Shown: positions 36,701-48,261, counted from the first letter of the stretch. The stretch is DNA of 64,000 nucleotides from Aphrocallistes beatrix (GCA_963281255.1 OY725488.1:7971524-8035523), one strand, 5' to 3'. The notes: a model not told the origin generated them from the letters alone. Numbers and translations: made by a program.

Positions 36701-39386
36701 GGCAAGAAGGTATTCGTTGTATGATATTCCAATCATTTCCGAACAAAAGCACAAAAATCGTTTTATAATCTCATTACTATTAAAACTCGATTGCGACTAT
36801 TTCGACTATAACTCAGCCATTTTAGATGATAGAAGGCTGAAATTTTAATAGAATGTGTATATTAATATTCTACACATTTGATACAACTATCATCAACAAA
36901 TGATGACTCATCACTCTGTTATGACGTCATCATTACGCATCAAAAAAAATTTGATGATTTTTCGAGTGATATCGATTTGAAAGTAACACAGACATATTTA
37001 GGATGTTATCTTCCTTATAATTAATCAATGTGAGCCCAGGTGTCCAAAGGGCGCCTCCGGCGGACACGAGGTGTCCGCCAGCTGCGCAGCGCAAGCAAGC
37101 GAAGCGCGCTTGTATGTATTTAAAAGTTAAGTTTGATTCTCATTGTTATCTTTTCTCAAGTTACATTTTTCGCACCACTCAACCCGGGGCATACAAATTG
37201 CAGCTTTTGTATTGCTTTTGCCAGATATGGTCATTTCTAAACCTTTTGCAATGAGGCCATCTCTGCAATTGAATTCGGTTTGAAGAGCATAAATAGAATT
37301 TAATTCGAATTAAATTAGTTGATAGTCACCTTTAAATTATCTACGATATAACTACAATATTCCTATAAATGGCAACCCTTGGACCCAGTCATCATCTCAG
37401 GTTTCTCGTCGCTGGTATGTCTTCAATAGGAAGCTTCTTCCTATAGTATGTGTCCTATCTGATTAGTAGGGCATATATAGGATGGTTATGTGGTAAATTA
37501 GTAGCCGTATTCATTTGAGTTTTGTCGAGTTATATCCTGTGTCGAGTAGGCTTTATGGCTTTTAGGAGGAACGAATAAAAATGATGAGATTAGCAATATT
37601 TCACTAGGGATAACATTAGCTGGACGTTGCATAGTTCAATGTATAAATAACAAGCATTTTCTATTGGTAACAACATTCATTCGAAAGATTCTTTTAGATT
37701 TTATTATACGTATAGAAATCAGAATACAATGGCAGGAGTTTTCGGAAGAGGAGCCCCACCTAAGATAGGAACATCTGCACCAAAATGCCCTACCTGTAAC
37801 AAAGCTGTCTATCACGCAGAGCAGGTCATCGCTCTAGGCATGTCATTCCACAAACTGTGTCTCAAGTGCAAAGACTGCAACAAGATGCTGGACAGTGGGA
37901 ACGTGGTGGAGCATGATCAAGCGCCCTTCTGCCGTCCCTGCCATCAGAAGAACTTCGGAACAAAGGGCTACGGCTACGGCGTAGGAGTTGGAACGCTACA
38001 ATCCGAATATACAAATGAAGACACCCCTGAGACGATCAACAGCTCAGGGGTCCCAAAACCCGCTCGAGCTGCATTCGCACCAAACCCAGACCATTCGAAA
38101 GTAGTGACGATCGGCGGAGCACCACGCTGTCCGATTTGCAACAAATCAGTCTACCATGCGGAGGAAGTTGTAGCGATCGGCAAGTCCTGGCACAAGGCCT
38201 GTCTGCGCTGCGAATCTTGTCAGAAGACGTTGGCTCGAGGAGATGTGCACGACCATGAAGCAAAGCCGTTCTGCAAGTCCTGCTACAGCAAGAAGTTCAC
38301 TACTGCCGGGTACGGGTATGGCATGGGGGCTGGCACACTCTCCAGCGGTACGGAACAGGTGAAAACTGAAAAGTCAACCTATCCCTTCGTCTAGTAACTA
38401 GTTCTACTAACCTCACAGTTCTACTTCAGAAGCACTCATCTCATTATGATACTTGAACAATTAAATACGTAGTGTTACTATACTATTCTACTTTTCATTA
38501 TAAGTTGTAGCTAGCGTGAATAAATATGTAATAATGGATAGGTTGATGCTTACATCGAGTTTAATTAATTAACCATTTCAAAACGGAGTGAGATGTGCGT
38601 AAAGATAGCTCACCCAGTAGATTGCTTACGAGCAGGCAGGTCGTGCTTCTGTCTCAGCTTGATAGCGTCTACGACAGAGATGTGAACATCGATGGAATCA
38701 ATAACCTATGAGGAATGCAGAGTTATTGCTGTTTTACCGTTCATAGGAAATACAATGGATACTTACAATGTGGATAGGCTTAGTTTGGATCTTCGTAATG
38801 TGAACCTAATTGAGCAGGAAAGGTAAGTTGTTGAAATCCTTAGGTTGATACATTACAAACGAACAAACTTACTTCAACTTTAATGTTGTCACAAAGGATG
38901 GAGGTTATTTCAAGCCATGGAGGGAGATTCGTTATTTCGCTAATATATTCTGCATCTAGTTCCAAGTTTTTCAGGGCTCCTGTTCCTCTGGAGAGATTGA
39001 GATCGATATCATCTGAATTTAGACTTTTCGTGAACCTGTCAGAGTAAACGCAAATGAAATATACCCAACTTCTCCTCCTATGCCAAATATTAATTCTATT
39101 GAATACCAGATATACTCGAATAGTTGCCGGCCCTCGTAAACAGGGTGCTAAATTATTTTTGCTACTTCTTAGAATAAAGTTGTATACCAAATAATCCCTA
39201 TCACTTATCCAATCACTCGCGGTTATATTTATTGAAAAGTTTAATATCTGAAAGATTACTTTTCATCCATTGATAATTGGGGTTAAGAATTAATGATCGC
39301 CCGGGCTACTATTCGAGGATATAGGTTACTCTATTAGACCACCTAGCTAGTCGTTTGAGAATTTGTTTCTTCAGCAGGCTGGCCAT
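30785..39386 (-). CDS. BLTP3: Bridge-like lipid transfer protein 3 (UHRF1BP1/SHIP164)
   Basis: Member of the repeating-beta-groove family (with VPS13 and ATG2) that forms a hydrophobic channel for bulk lipid flow at membrane contacts; BLTP3 acts on endocytic vesicles. Ten exons join in frame: 39343-39386, 38873-39035, 38767-38805, 38614-38705, 34958-35198, 34429-34887, 33756-34359, 33519-33709, 33370-33444, 30785-33238, giving 1453 residues, close to vertebrate UHRF1BP1. The chorein-like N-terminus is clear: MASLLKKQILKRLAR, then FTKSLNSDDIDLNLSRGTG, LKNLELD and LPPWLEI. SGKYGLTEKMLDSMFVEI matches the next family block, and LVPRPNLYIHINPVQVTF the middle one. The last 160 residues are a predicted coiled coil. 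The 3.4 kb fourth intron holds an antisense two-LIM gene and several transposons. Confidence 0.95.
35217..35753. mobile_element. Helentron-like non-autonomous element, long copy
   Basis: Starts with CCTTACTATTAAAACTCGAT followed by a TG/TA-rich tract, and ends with GCAAGCGAAGCGCTTGTT. Near the 3' end is a perfect 9-bp stem with a 3-base loop (GGCGGACAC, AAA, GTGTCCGCC), then GCGCAAGCAAGCG. A second copy at 36770-37112 and a deleted copy at 56833-56898 share both ends. No long terminal inverted repeats or target duplication were seen. A conserved 5' word plus 3' hairpins without duplication fit a Helitron/Helentron relative, but class is inferred. Confidence 0.75.
36436..36558. mobile_element. 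hAT-like miniature element, degraded
   Basis: Starts CAGAGGCGTAGCCAG, the same end as the intact element at 29793-30138. The right part (CACCTTGACTACGTCACTA) is a mutated inverted copy. No clear 8-bp duplication remains. Confidence 0.65.
36770..37112. mobile_element. Helentron-like non-autonomous element, second copy
   Basis: Shares with 35217-35753 the start TTACTATTAAAACTCGATT, the block GTTATGACGTCATCATTA, the region before ATTAATCAATG, the hairpin CGGCGGACAC/GTGTCCGCC and the end AAGCGAAGCGCGCTTG. It lacks the first internal part of the longer copy. Both copies lie in the same BLTP3 intron in the same orientation. Confidence 0.78.
37729..38394 (+). CDS. Two-LIM-domain CRIP/CSRP-type protein, intronless
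   Basis: 221 residues in one exon. LIM domain 1 starts at residue 20 (CPTCNKAVYHAEQVIALG, then FHKLCLKCKDC, CRPCHQKNFG) and is followed by the glycine-rich tail GYGYGVGVGTL. LIM domain 2 starts near residue 134 (CPICNKSVYHAEEVVAIG, WHKACLRCESC, CKSCYSKKF) with its own tail GYGYGMGAGTL. This LIM-Gly-LIM-Gly layout is that of CSRP/CRIP2/MLP proteins, which bind alpha-actinin and zyxin and act on actin and as transcription cofactors. The gene lies on the opposite strand inside the largest intron of BLTP3. Its strong codon regularity and intact zinc ligands argue it is functional. A poly(A) signal is at 38519-38524. Confidence 0.93.
   Translation: MAGVFGRGAPPKIGTSAPKCPTCNKAVYHAEQVIALGMSFHKLCLKCKDCNKMLDSGNVVEHDQAPFCRPCHQKNFGTKGYGYGVGVGTLQSEYTNEDTPETINSSGVPKPARAAFAPNPDHSKVVTIGGAPRCPICNKSVYHAEEVVAIGKSWHKACLRCESCQKTLARGDVHDHEAKPFCKSCYSKKFTTAGYGYGMGAGTLSSGTEQVKTEKSTYPFV
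38519..38524 (+). terminator. Poly(A) signal for the LIM gene
   Basis: AATAAA about 125 bases after the stop codon at 38394, on the same strand and before the first BLTP3 exon on this side. Its place fits the 3' end of the nested LIM transcript. Confidence 0.55.
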
Positions 39387-39822
39387 CCCGACTGCGTTAA
39401 TCTATCGAGCTTTTACTCGAACTTCAATTCTTTGATTATATGCACACTTTAAAAACTCTCAAGATCTAATCGTGATATCATATGTTTGCCTATAAAGTTA
39501 GTTTAGTTGAATAAATTGACTGTGTTCAGTAAAATATTTGCAAGAATTGGATGTTGATTGCAGTACTGATAACACTTAAAATTATTCCATTTATAGGGTT
39601 GCGTAGCTTCTTGTGCTGCTTATGATAGAGCTATGTAACTATTCGTCTGTCTACATAATACACTCGAGTACTAACATCATCACAGCTCCAATTAACAGCA
39701 TAGCGTCGGTGTTACTTGAGAAGCTTATAGTATGATCTCATTCAGACACCAATACCCGAACATTATTTCATTTAACTCACGTACCAATACAAACTAATGT
39801 ACAAATAATATGAAATAGAGAA
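39387..39822. other. Spacer between RAD50 and BLTP3
   Basis: 436 bases between two minus-strand genes in tandem. No exon seen. It should hold the BLTP3 promoter or leader-acceptor and the RAD50 3' end. Confidence 0.4.
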
Positions 39823-42800
39823 TCAAGGAGCACCACTCGATAAAGGGAGTTTAGAGATCCTCGAAAAGTTATCAGACTTCTTCAGATCCCAGTAATACTC
39901 GACTAACTCGGAGTGCTCGAAAGCTTCCACGAACTGCTGCTCATGAGTGATGAGCACCATTTGGATGTTGGAGCCAGAGTGGGCCTTCCTTTCCAACAAA
40001 CTAACAAGAGCGTCTGCGAGGGAGAGCATGTTTTTTTGGTCGAGGTTTGTAGTCGGTTCATCGAGAGCGATGATCCCACATTTCCCAGAGAAAGTCTCAG
40101 CTAGCGCCAGTCTAATCAAAATGCAGGCCAGGACCTTCTGCCCCGCGCTACAGCGGCCCCGCATATCCAGCTCGATGTCCCCCTTGACCATGACGACTCT
40201 GTAGTTGTAAGCACTGCGCCCGGTCGCGCTGGTCTTCCCATCGTCATCCGCTGCTATCTGGATGTAGTCTATGTCCGGACCTCTGTAGATGCTCGGCCAG
40301 AGCTCCTGGAGAGTGGCGTTGATCTGGTCGATCTTGCTCCTGTGGAATTGCATCATACAGCGGTCTAGAGTTTTGTAAGAATAATCGAAGTCCTTGATCA
40401 TCGTCTCCACCACCCTCTGCTCGAATTTCTTCACCTCGAAATCCTTCTCTATGTCACGGTACGAATCAGAATTGAGGGTGCGTTCTAGGCCTCCAATGGT
40501 GTTGCGCATCTGTTTCAATTCTCCTGACAGTTTGTCTCGTTTCGAACTCTTAGTCTTCAGGAGAGCATTAATTTGAGAAATCGAGGCTTCTATCTTTGAA
40601 GTTTGCTTAGTTCCTATTTCTATTTTCAACTCCTCCACTTCCTGTTTCAGCCTCTTGAACTTTTCCTGGTGATCTTTGAGCGCAATCGCATCGTTAAATT
40701 CGCGATTAATACTCCTAGAATTGCTTATCTCATTCGAAAATTTTCTGATGTCAGACCTCAACTCCTCGTACTTGGAACTGAGACCGTTCACTCGATCTTT
40801 TGCTAGTCTCACCTCGGTCAGACATGCATCGTGGTTGGTCTCGCTGGTCTCCGACGCTATCATATCCACTTCTTTTTGTTTTTGGTTGATCTTTTCGATC
40901 AAAGATTTGAATTGCTCGAATTGCTGCCGCTTAACATTCAAAATTCTCTCATCTTGCCTGTGTTTATCTTTCAGCTCGCTCTCAAGCTTCAGAATGGATG
41001 CTTTGATTGGACTTATGCTCCGAATAACTTCCTTGATGCTGACGTCTAGACTCTTCAGTTTCTTCTCTAGCTCGACGCGTTTGTCTAGAAGTGCGGTCTG
41101 CTTCTGTCTCCGCTTCTGTTGCTCCAACTGAGTGGCATTCAGTTTGTTGATTTCCTGCTCCTTCGATTGCACTTGTTTCTGGTGAGTGAGTTTGGCTGTC
41201 TGTTTATCTTCGATTTGAGAGTCGAGGAGTTTAACTTGGCGCTGTGCTTTCTGAAGTTGGGACTTCACTTCTTCGGCTGACTTTGAAGCAATCGGGTTTT
41301 TGAGTTTTCCAGATTCGCTGCTAATCTTGGAATCGATTTCAGTACATTCTCTCTCTTTCTCTCTCAACACTCTCACATCCGGGATCAGAGAACTTATCCT
41401 CTCCAGTCGATCTTGAGAATTCTCCAATTTACTTTCCAACTGGCTGATTTCTTGGGATAGCTGACTCTCATCTATGATTAGCTGTTCATCTTCGCTCTGG
41501 AGGTTCGGGATAGTCTCCTTCTCAACCTTAATCATCTCTTCTCTTGTTCCAGATAGATGCTGTAACCTTTCTAACTTGGTCGCGATATAAGAGAGTTGGT
41601 TTTCTTGCTGGGACATCAATTTAGGAACGATCAAGTTCATTCTCTTATCTAAGGATTCCAGGGTCTTTTTCATTGTTTCGCTCTCCTGAAATTCTCTCTT
41701 ACACACAGGACAGGAATGCCTCTGATTGATGTAATTTTGACACTCTTTGTAGAAAGACTTAGAGCTGGAGGAAGTCATCAGTTTATCCTGCTCAGAGTGA
41801 TGTTCTTGCTTCAAACTTTCAACAACATGTGTATAGTCCTCCTCACCGCACATCTCCTTCAGGCTACTCTTGAATCGGTCCAGACTCTCTTTCAGCTCTA
41901 CAATTTGCTGCTCGCACATTTTCTTTCGAGCGCAGGAGTCGCTCAACTCTTTGTTGAGAGTATTAAGCTTGGAAGAGAGTGATTTCCGTTCGTCCTCTTT
42001 CTCAATCTTCAGCTTTCCCAGCTTGCCTTCCAGTTCAGATTGGGGAGGGATCCAATCGAACAGAGACTCCAATTCAGGATTGATTCTATCCAGGATTTCT
42101 TTGATGGATCTTTGTTTTTGCTGTTTCTCTTTGTCGTAGTTATTAATCGTTTTCCTCGTGAAGGTTTCCCTGTCCAGCTCTGCGCTCTCCCGCTCCAGTG
42201 GCGGGATACGTCTCTCCTGCTCCTGCTTCCGAACCAGCAGCTGCTCAATGTCCGACTCTATCTGTCCCACGTCTCGACTCTCTTTCAGGGAGGTGAGCTC
42301 ATCGTTAGCTAGGTCGATTCTCTCCTGGATGTCCTCCAGCTCTGCGCAGGAGCCCAGCTCCTCACGTATGCGTGTCAGGTTGTCCTTGGTCTCCTTCCTC
42401 TCCTCCTCCCTCAGCTTGCAGGTCTGCTCCTGCTTCGCCTGCTCACGCACCAGGTCCTCTTTCCGAGACACCAGCGCACTCTCCTCCGCTTCCTGCTCCG
42501 ACGCCAGACTCTTGATCTCGCACTCCACCAGGTGCAGGTGGGACTTGCCGCGGGAGAGAGTGTCCCTCTGGAGGCCTCCTGGGGAGGAGAGGAGGGGCGA
42601 GCTGTTAGCGGATAACTGGAAGGAAAGCTCATCCATCAGGTCTTTGAGTCCGCTTCGTAGTTTCTCGGCCCCCTTTTTCTTCTCCTTTAGACTCCACAAC
42701 CGTTCCTCACACTCTTTCAGTTCGGACTCGGCAGCAGATTGATCCCTTTCGATATCCTTCATCTCCTTTTCTCGAGATTCGTGATGTTTCTCTTCCTCCT

Positions 42801-43749
42801 GCACCCTCCCCGCGTGTCCCTCCCTCATTCTCCTCAGCTCACCCACGTCCTGATTCGGATTGATCAGGGAGAACTTGCCTGCATAACTGGAAATGTTCTG
42901 CTCTACATTCTTCAGGTTGTTCTGCTTAGTTTGGAATTCCATCTCTCTCTGCCGAGCGCGCTCTAGCATCTGCCCTTCGCACTCCAGCTCATTCTCCTTC
43001 GACTGGATCAGCTCTCCCAGGTCGATCATCTCAGCCTCCTTCTCGGCGTAGGCCTTCTCCTTCGAAGCCTTCTGGAACTTGAAGTCGTCAACCTGCTTCT
43101 TCCTCTCGCCCATGTGCGTCAGCTCATTAGCAACCAGCTTTTTATGGCTCTGGTACTTTGTCTTCAATTTCTTGAAGTTATCCAGAGCTTTCGTGAACCG
43201 ATTTATCTCGAAGATGTTATCAAACTTTGTTTTCACTTCGTTACTCTCTGCCAGTGGCCAGTTTGACTCCTCTTGGTGGCAGAATATGACGGACGACAGG
43301 ACGGATTTGGAGACGCCCAACTGCCTCAACATCTCGCGCTCGTGGTCAATACAGCGTGAAGAGGTGCTCGCTTGTCTTTTCCCGGCAACGATTAGTGAAA
43401 AGTTGAAATCCAGGGACTTGAGGTTGATCTGGCCGCTCCCCTTCAGTGTAGACATGAGCAGCTTGGTAGCGCAGATGGTCTCTCCTTTGCAGTTACGGAA
43501 CTGTAGAATCACGCGGGCCTTCACCTCACTGGTCCCGGTAAGCCTGGGGTCTGTCACGAACGCACCCCCAGCAGATTTGGGGGGCTGTTCTCCTGTAGCC
43601 ATGAAGCGGAGACACTCAATGATAGTCGTCTTACCCGCTCCATTCTGCCCCGATATGATGGTGATAGGAGACCTGAACTTTATTTTGTTTTCTTGATCCG
43701 GACTGAAACTCCGAATCCCCTGAATGATCAGCTCCTCTATAGCCGCCAT
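39823..43749 (-). CDS. RAD50: DNA repair ATPase RAD50, intronless
   Basis: RAD50 is the SMC-like ATPase of the MRE11-RAD50-NBS1 complex, which tethers and processes DNA double-strand breaks. One uninterrupted ORF of 1308 residues covers the full family length. Walker A is GQNGAGKT at residues 34-41. Two long coiled-coil arms flank the zinc hook SCPVCKRE near residue 680. The ABC signature region GRCSAGQKVLACILIRLALAE is near residue 1200 (ABC motif shown to its first 20 residues: GRCSAGQKVLACILIRLALA), and Walker B with the D-loop is IIALDEPTTNLD near 1230. All key residues are intact. Animal RAD50 genes usually have many introns, so a single-exon gene suggests replacement by a retrocopy or wholesale intron loss. 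Its first codons and 5' flank are duplicated at 44574-44712. Confidence 0.97.
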   Translation of the reverse strand: MAAIEELIIQGIRSFSPDQENKIKFRSPITIISGQNGAGKTTIIECLRFMATGEQPPKSAGGAFVTDPRLTGTSEVKARVILQFRNCKGETICATKLLMSTLKGSGQINLKSLDFNFSLIVAGKRQASTSSRCIDHEREMLRQLGVSKSVLSSVIFCHQEESNWPLAESNEVKTKFDNIFEINRFTKALDNFKKLKTKYQSHKKLVANELTHMGERKKQVDDFKFQKASKEKAYAEKEAEMIDLGELIQSKENELECEGQMLERARQREMEFQTKQNNLKNVEQNISSYAGKFSLINPNQDVGELRRMREGHAGRVQEEEKHHESREKEMKDIERDQSAAESELKECEERLWSLKEKKKGAEKLRSGLKDLMDELSFQLSANSSPLLSSPGGLQRDTLSRGKSHLHLVECEIKSLASEQEAEESALVSRKEDLVREQAKQEQTCKLREEERKETKDNLTRIREELGSCAELEDIQERIDLANDELTSLKESRDVGQIESDIEQLLVRKQEQERRIPPLERESAELDRETFTRKTINNYDKEKQQKQRSIKEILDRINPELESLFDWIPPQSELEGKLGKLKIEKEDERKSLSSKLNTLNKELSDSCARKKMCEQQIVELKESLDRFKSSLKEMCGEEDYTHVVESLKQEHHSEQDKLMTSSSSKSFYKECQNYINQRHSCPVCKREFQESETMKKTLESLDKRMNLIVPKLMSQQENQLSYIATKLERLQHLSGTREEMIKVEKETIPNLQSEDEQLIIDESQLSQEISQLESKLENSQDRLERISSLIPDVRVLREKERECTEIDSKISSESGKLKNPIASKSAEEVKSQLQKAQRQVKLLDSQIEDKQTAKLTHQKQVQSKEQEINKLNATQLEQQKRRQKQTALLDKRVELEKKLKSLDVSIKEVIRSISPIKASILKLESELKDKHRQDERILNVKRQQFEQFKSLIEKINQKQKEVDMIASETSETNHDACLTEVRLAKDRVNGLSSKYEELRSDIRKFSNEISNSRSINREFNDAIALKDHQEKFKRLKQEVEELKIEIGTKQTSKIEASISQINALLKTKSSKRDKLSGELKQMRNTIGGLERTLNSDSYRDIEKDFEVKKFEQRVVETMIKDFDYSYKTLDRCMMQFHRSKIDQINATLQELWPSIYRGPDIDYIQIAADDDGKTSATGRSAYNYRVVMVKGDIELDMRGRCSAGQKVLACILIRLALAETFSGKCGIIALDEPTTNLDQKNMLSLADALVSLLERKAHSGSNIQMVLITHEQQFVEAFEHSELVEYYWDLKKSDNFSRISKLPLSSGAP

Positions 43750-44840
43750 AAATCAGGCTTTCTCTGTCGTAATAGTTCAACTATTTTAGACTAGAAACAG
43801 ATCAATTAGAGTCAATATTGGTAGTAATGAATTTGAGATGTCAGTATTTATGTTCCCCATTAGCGAGTCAGAACGGGACTTGAGTAAAAGAAATATTGTA
43901 CAAGATATGTAACGACACTAATATACTTGAGTTCTAATATTGCGGTTTATAACTACGTACACGTACATGCTAACCCTCGTCCTCTAAATTCACGCTATAT
44001 ACCCGAATCTGCTGTTTCTAAACATTGTAGTGCAGCAGTCTTGTACTAGATGTGGGTTATGGTCGTCTACGTAACATTCAGTTCTGCTTGCTGTTCTCTT
44101 TCCTGATCAAACGATAAAATGCCGCTTGAAATAGCACAACCAAACGGTAGTACTGAATGTCAAATTCATATTGGCCTCTCGGGTGTAGAACGCTGTTCGT
44201 TATGCCCTCCTGATTTAAGATCGTCTGTGGATTCGGGATTCTGGAGGGTAAGCGTCTTTCTTGTTACGTCGTATGACATCAGAAGCCTGCGGCGACTTAG
44301 ACGTCCTGATGATCCCATTCGTTAGCATCCTCACCTGTTTTTCAATTCCTCCTGCCACTGGGAGGTATTCGCCTGGGTCTGTGCCTTATGGAGAGACCCT
44401 ATCCTGCAATGATCACATGTCCGCACCCCTCCATCTTAGCTCTTCTGATTCCTTTGGATTCTCTGCAAAAACACGTGCAAACTCTTTCAACACCTTGAGA
44501 GATTTGGGCTGAATGCGGAGTTGGGGATTGACGTTGAAAGAATTTACATCAGGAGACTCCCCACTTCAATGACAATCCCTTGAATGATCAGCTGTTCTAT
44601 CTCTATAGCCGCCATAAATCGGACTCTATGATTGTAATAATTCAACTATGCTAGAATAGTCACGGATCAATTAGCAATAAGAATGGTGTAATGGTTGAGA
44701 TGTTAGAATCGTAATTCAGATCAACATCCCACTCAATCCTATGGGACTACACTCTCTTACTACAATGATAGAATCCAACAATGATAACAGCCAAACATAA
44801 ATATCAGAGCAAGGAATGTGTATATGCTATTTGAGGGAGA
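43750..44840. other. Spacer with decayed coding-like sequence
   Basis: Holds the RAD50 5'-end duplicate (44574-44712). Between 44119 and 44520 both strands show coding-like traces: a plus ORF of 68 codons (44119-44325) starting MPLEIAQPNGSTECQIHI, and minus-strand stretches such as RIQPKSLKVLKEFARVFAEN interrupted by stops. I cannot assign either, and they may be remains of a broken gene. Confidence 0.4.
44574..44712 (-). pseudogene. Partial duplicate of the RAD50 start and 5' flank
   Basis: On the minus strand this reads MAAIEIEQLIIQGI, then diverges and stops soon after, compared with MAAIEELIIQGI of RAD50. Similarity continues upstream of the ATG for about 80 bases (shared words TAGCCGCCATAAATC, TTCAACTAT and GGATCAATTAG or its close match). 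About 140 bases correspond to 43713-43852 with small indels. The coding part is not maintained, so it is a truncated tandem copy that includes promoter-proximal DNA. Confidence 0.8.
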
Positions 44841-46480
<1,640 letters not shown>

Positions 46481-46908
46481 AAGCCGACCCGAACCCGAAT
46501 CAGTTTATGAGCTGAAACCCCGACAATTTTCTATATATTACACATATCAGTTGTTATTTTGTAAATATAAACTAAATACTAAAATGATTTATGTTTTTGG
46601 TGCGGCAGCAGAGTATATGGTAACTCCAGCTTTTATAGATAGATATGATGAATTGCCAATGAACATGTGTTGGTAGTGAAATATACACACTTTATAATAT
46701 GTCTGCACTTCATGTGGAGGATCTCAAAAATCTAGAAAAATTGAGGCTTTGATCGCAGATTATGCCGCAATAGGCCCATTTTAATAGTAGATTCATATGG
46801 AATATTTTCTTAATTAACAAAGTACATTCGTTCCCGTACTCACAATTTACGGAGTTTGACGGAACGGGAATGGTCCCGTTCCATTCCGTAAATTAGGTAT
46901 GTCCATTT

Positions 46909-47041
46909 TCGCTGTTATAATTAATATTATCTCACAATTTAGAGCCACTGTTCGTAATATTATTTACATCTCCCGATTTGCTGCATTTAGTTAGATTTCA
47001 GGTTGAGAGCAGTAGCGTACCCTGCCACTGCTCTCAACCTA
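46909..47041. repeat. Dispersed repeat family A, copy 2
   Basis: Shares ATTATCTCACAATTTAGAGC, CACTGTTCGTAATATTATTT and TTTAGTTAGATTTCAGGTTG with copies 1, 3 and 4. Its end (GGTTGAGAGCAGT) is followed by an inverted copy (ACTGCTCTCAACCT), so the right end forms its own hairpin. Confidence 0.7.
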
Positions 47042-47197
47042 GACAAAAGTGTCCTTTAACCCCTGCGATTGGTTAGTAGATATGCAATATTACATACACT
47101 GTACTTTTAATTAAACATATTGAATAATCAATTTATAAATTCTCTCTAATTAATTAATCCTGAATAGTTCTTAGTAGAATCGTGAAAGGAAGACAGA

Positions 47198-47465
47198 ATG
47201 GCCGATGCAGATGTAGCACAGGTCCTGTTAGTTTGCTGCCTATGAGTAACAACCTCCAGGGCAAAATGAATCTGTTGAAGGAGCTAATTGGGAGTGGGGA
47301 GAGATGAGAATTCTTATTGAGAAGAAAGCAAATAAATTGATCAAAGATTTGAACTCCAGTTGGATGAAACGAATGCTAGAACAGTACAAATTCAAGATTG
47401 AGGCGATTGAAACGCGAAACGAAAAACTAAAGGAAAGTTATAATGAAATGGAAGAATTTTTTTAA
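47198..47465 (+). pseudogene. Small broken or multi-frame coding relic
   Basis: Three consecutive short ORFs in different frames read like one coding region: MADADVAQVLLVCCL (47198), then MSNNLQGKMNLLKELIGSGE (47242-47307), then a 53-codon ORF at 47304-47465 that is lysine/glutamate-rich and strongly helical (KRMLEQYKFKIEAIE, KLKESYNEMEEFF). The second and third overlap by the bases ATGA. I do not recognise the protein; it resembles a short coiled-coil subunit. Two frameshifts suggest a pseudogene, unless only the 53-residue ORF is real. Confidence 0.4.
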
Positions 47466-47799
47466 AAAAGGTCATACTTACCCAATGTTTTGGAGATATT
47501 TTCGAAAAATTAGTGCAATTTTAGCTATCCCTGATTGACCCCAAGCCCCGACTATAAAGTTAGAGCAAAAAATTCCAAAATTTGGCTGAGATATAAGAGC
47601 GTACCATTGTGTCGCCATACTTGACATATGGGTCGGATTTTTCACATTTTTTGGACAATCTATGCGGCGGTTCACTCAGACAGTCATGGAAACAAAATGT
47701 AAATCGGCAAGATTTTAGACAGTTTTAACCAGCCGAAATATTGAGTTAACATTGAAGGGATAATAGTACAATATGGGTTGACAAGAAACTATTCGCAAC

Positions 47800-47987
47800 C
47801 AGGGTATACAGCCCTCCAGAGATACGCTCCTAATCTCAAACCCAAACATTTTTATACGCCTAAATCGATAAATAACAGTATAATAGAGGGTAAATTGGGT
47901 AATATTCTAAATTCTCGCGCTCCTAAACACTTTCGGGCTTAAAATCATACGCCTAAAGGAGCGTCTCGCCTCCTAGATAATCTCTTG
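47800..47987. mobile_element. hAT-like miniature element with perfect 8-bp duplication
   Basis: The 188-base element begins CAGGGTATACAGCCCTCC and ends CCTCCTAGATAATCTCTTG. Both halves contain GAGATACGCTCCT/AGGAGCGTCTC in inverted order. It is flanked by TTCGCAAC at 47792-47799 and 47988-47995. The terminal inverted repeats are imperfect but the exact 8-bp duplication supports the call. Confidence 0.82.
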
Positions 47988-48261
47988 TTCGCAACTGTAG
48001 ATATTTACGCGTAATTCTAAATATTATTACAAACTACTAATATAAGATTATTACAAACATTTTTACCAGCCTGGACTAAACTATCCAAAATCTTGGCTAA
48101 TTAATATTTTTGGTCCATGATACATGTACTATACTTGCTATGCATTGTATTGTTTTAACTTTGAATGGTCACTTCACAAAATGAAAAGGGTTTGAATAGA
48201 GGAGCTGATCATGTTAGTTTAATTGATTGAACTGAAAATACTTGAGAAAACAAATGGAAAG

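Noticed and set aside
42158-42742. 194-codon plus-strand ORF
   Set aside because: Antisense shadow of RAD50 coiled-coil codons; very serine-rich as expected from complementing Glu/Arg codons.
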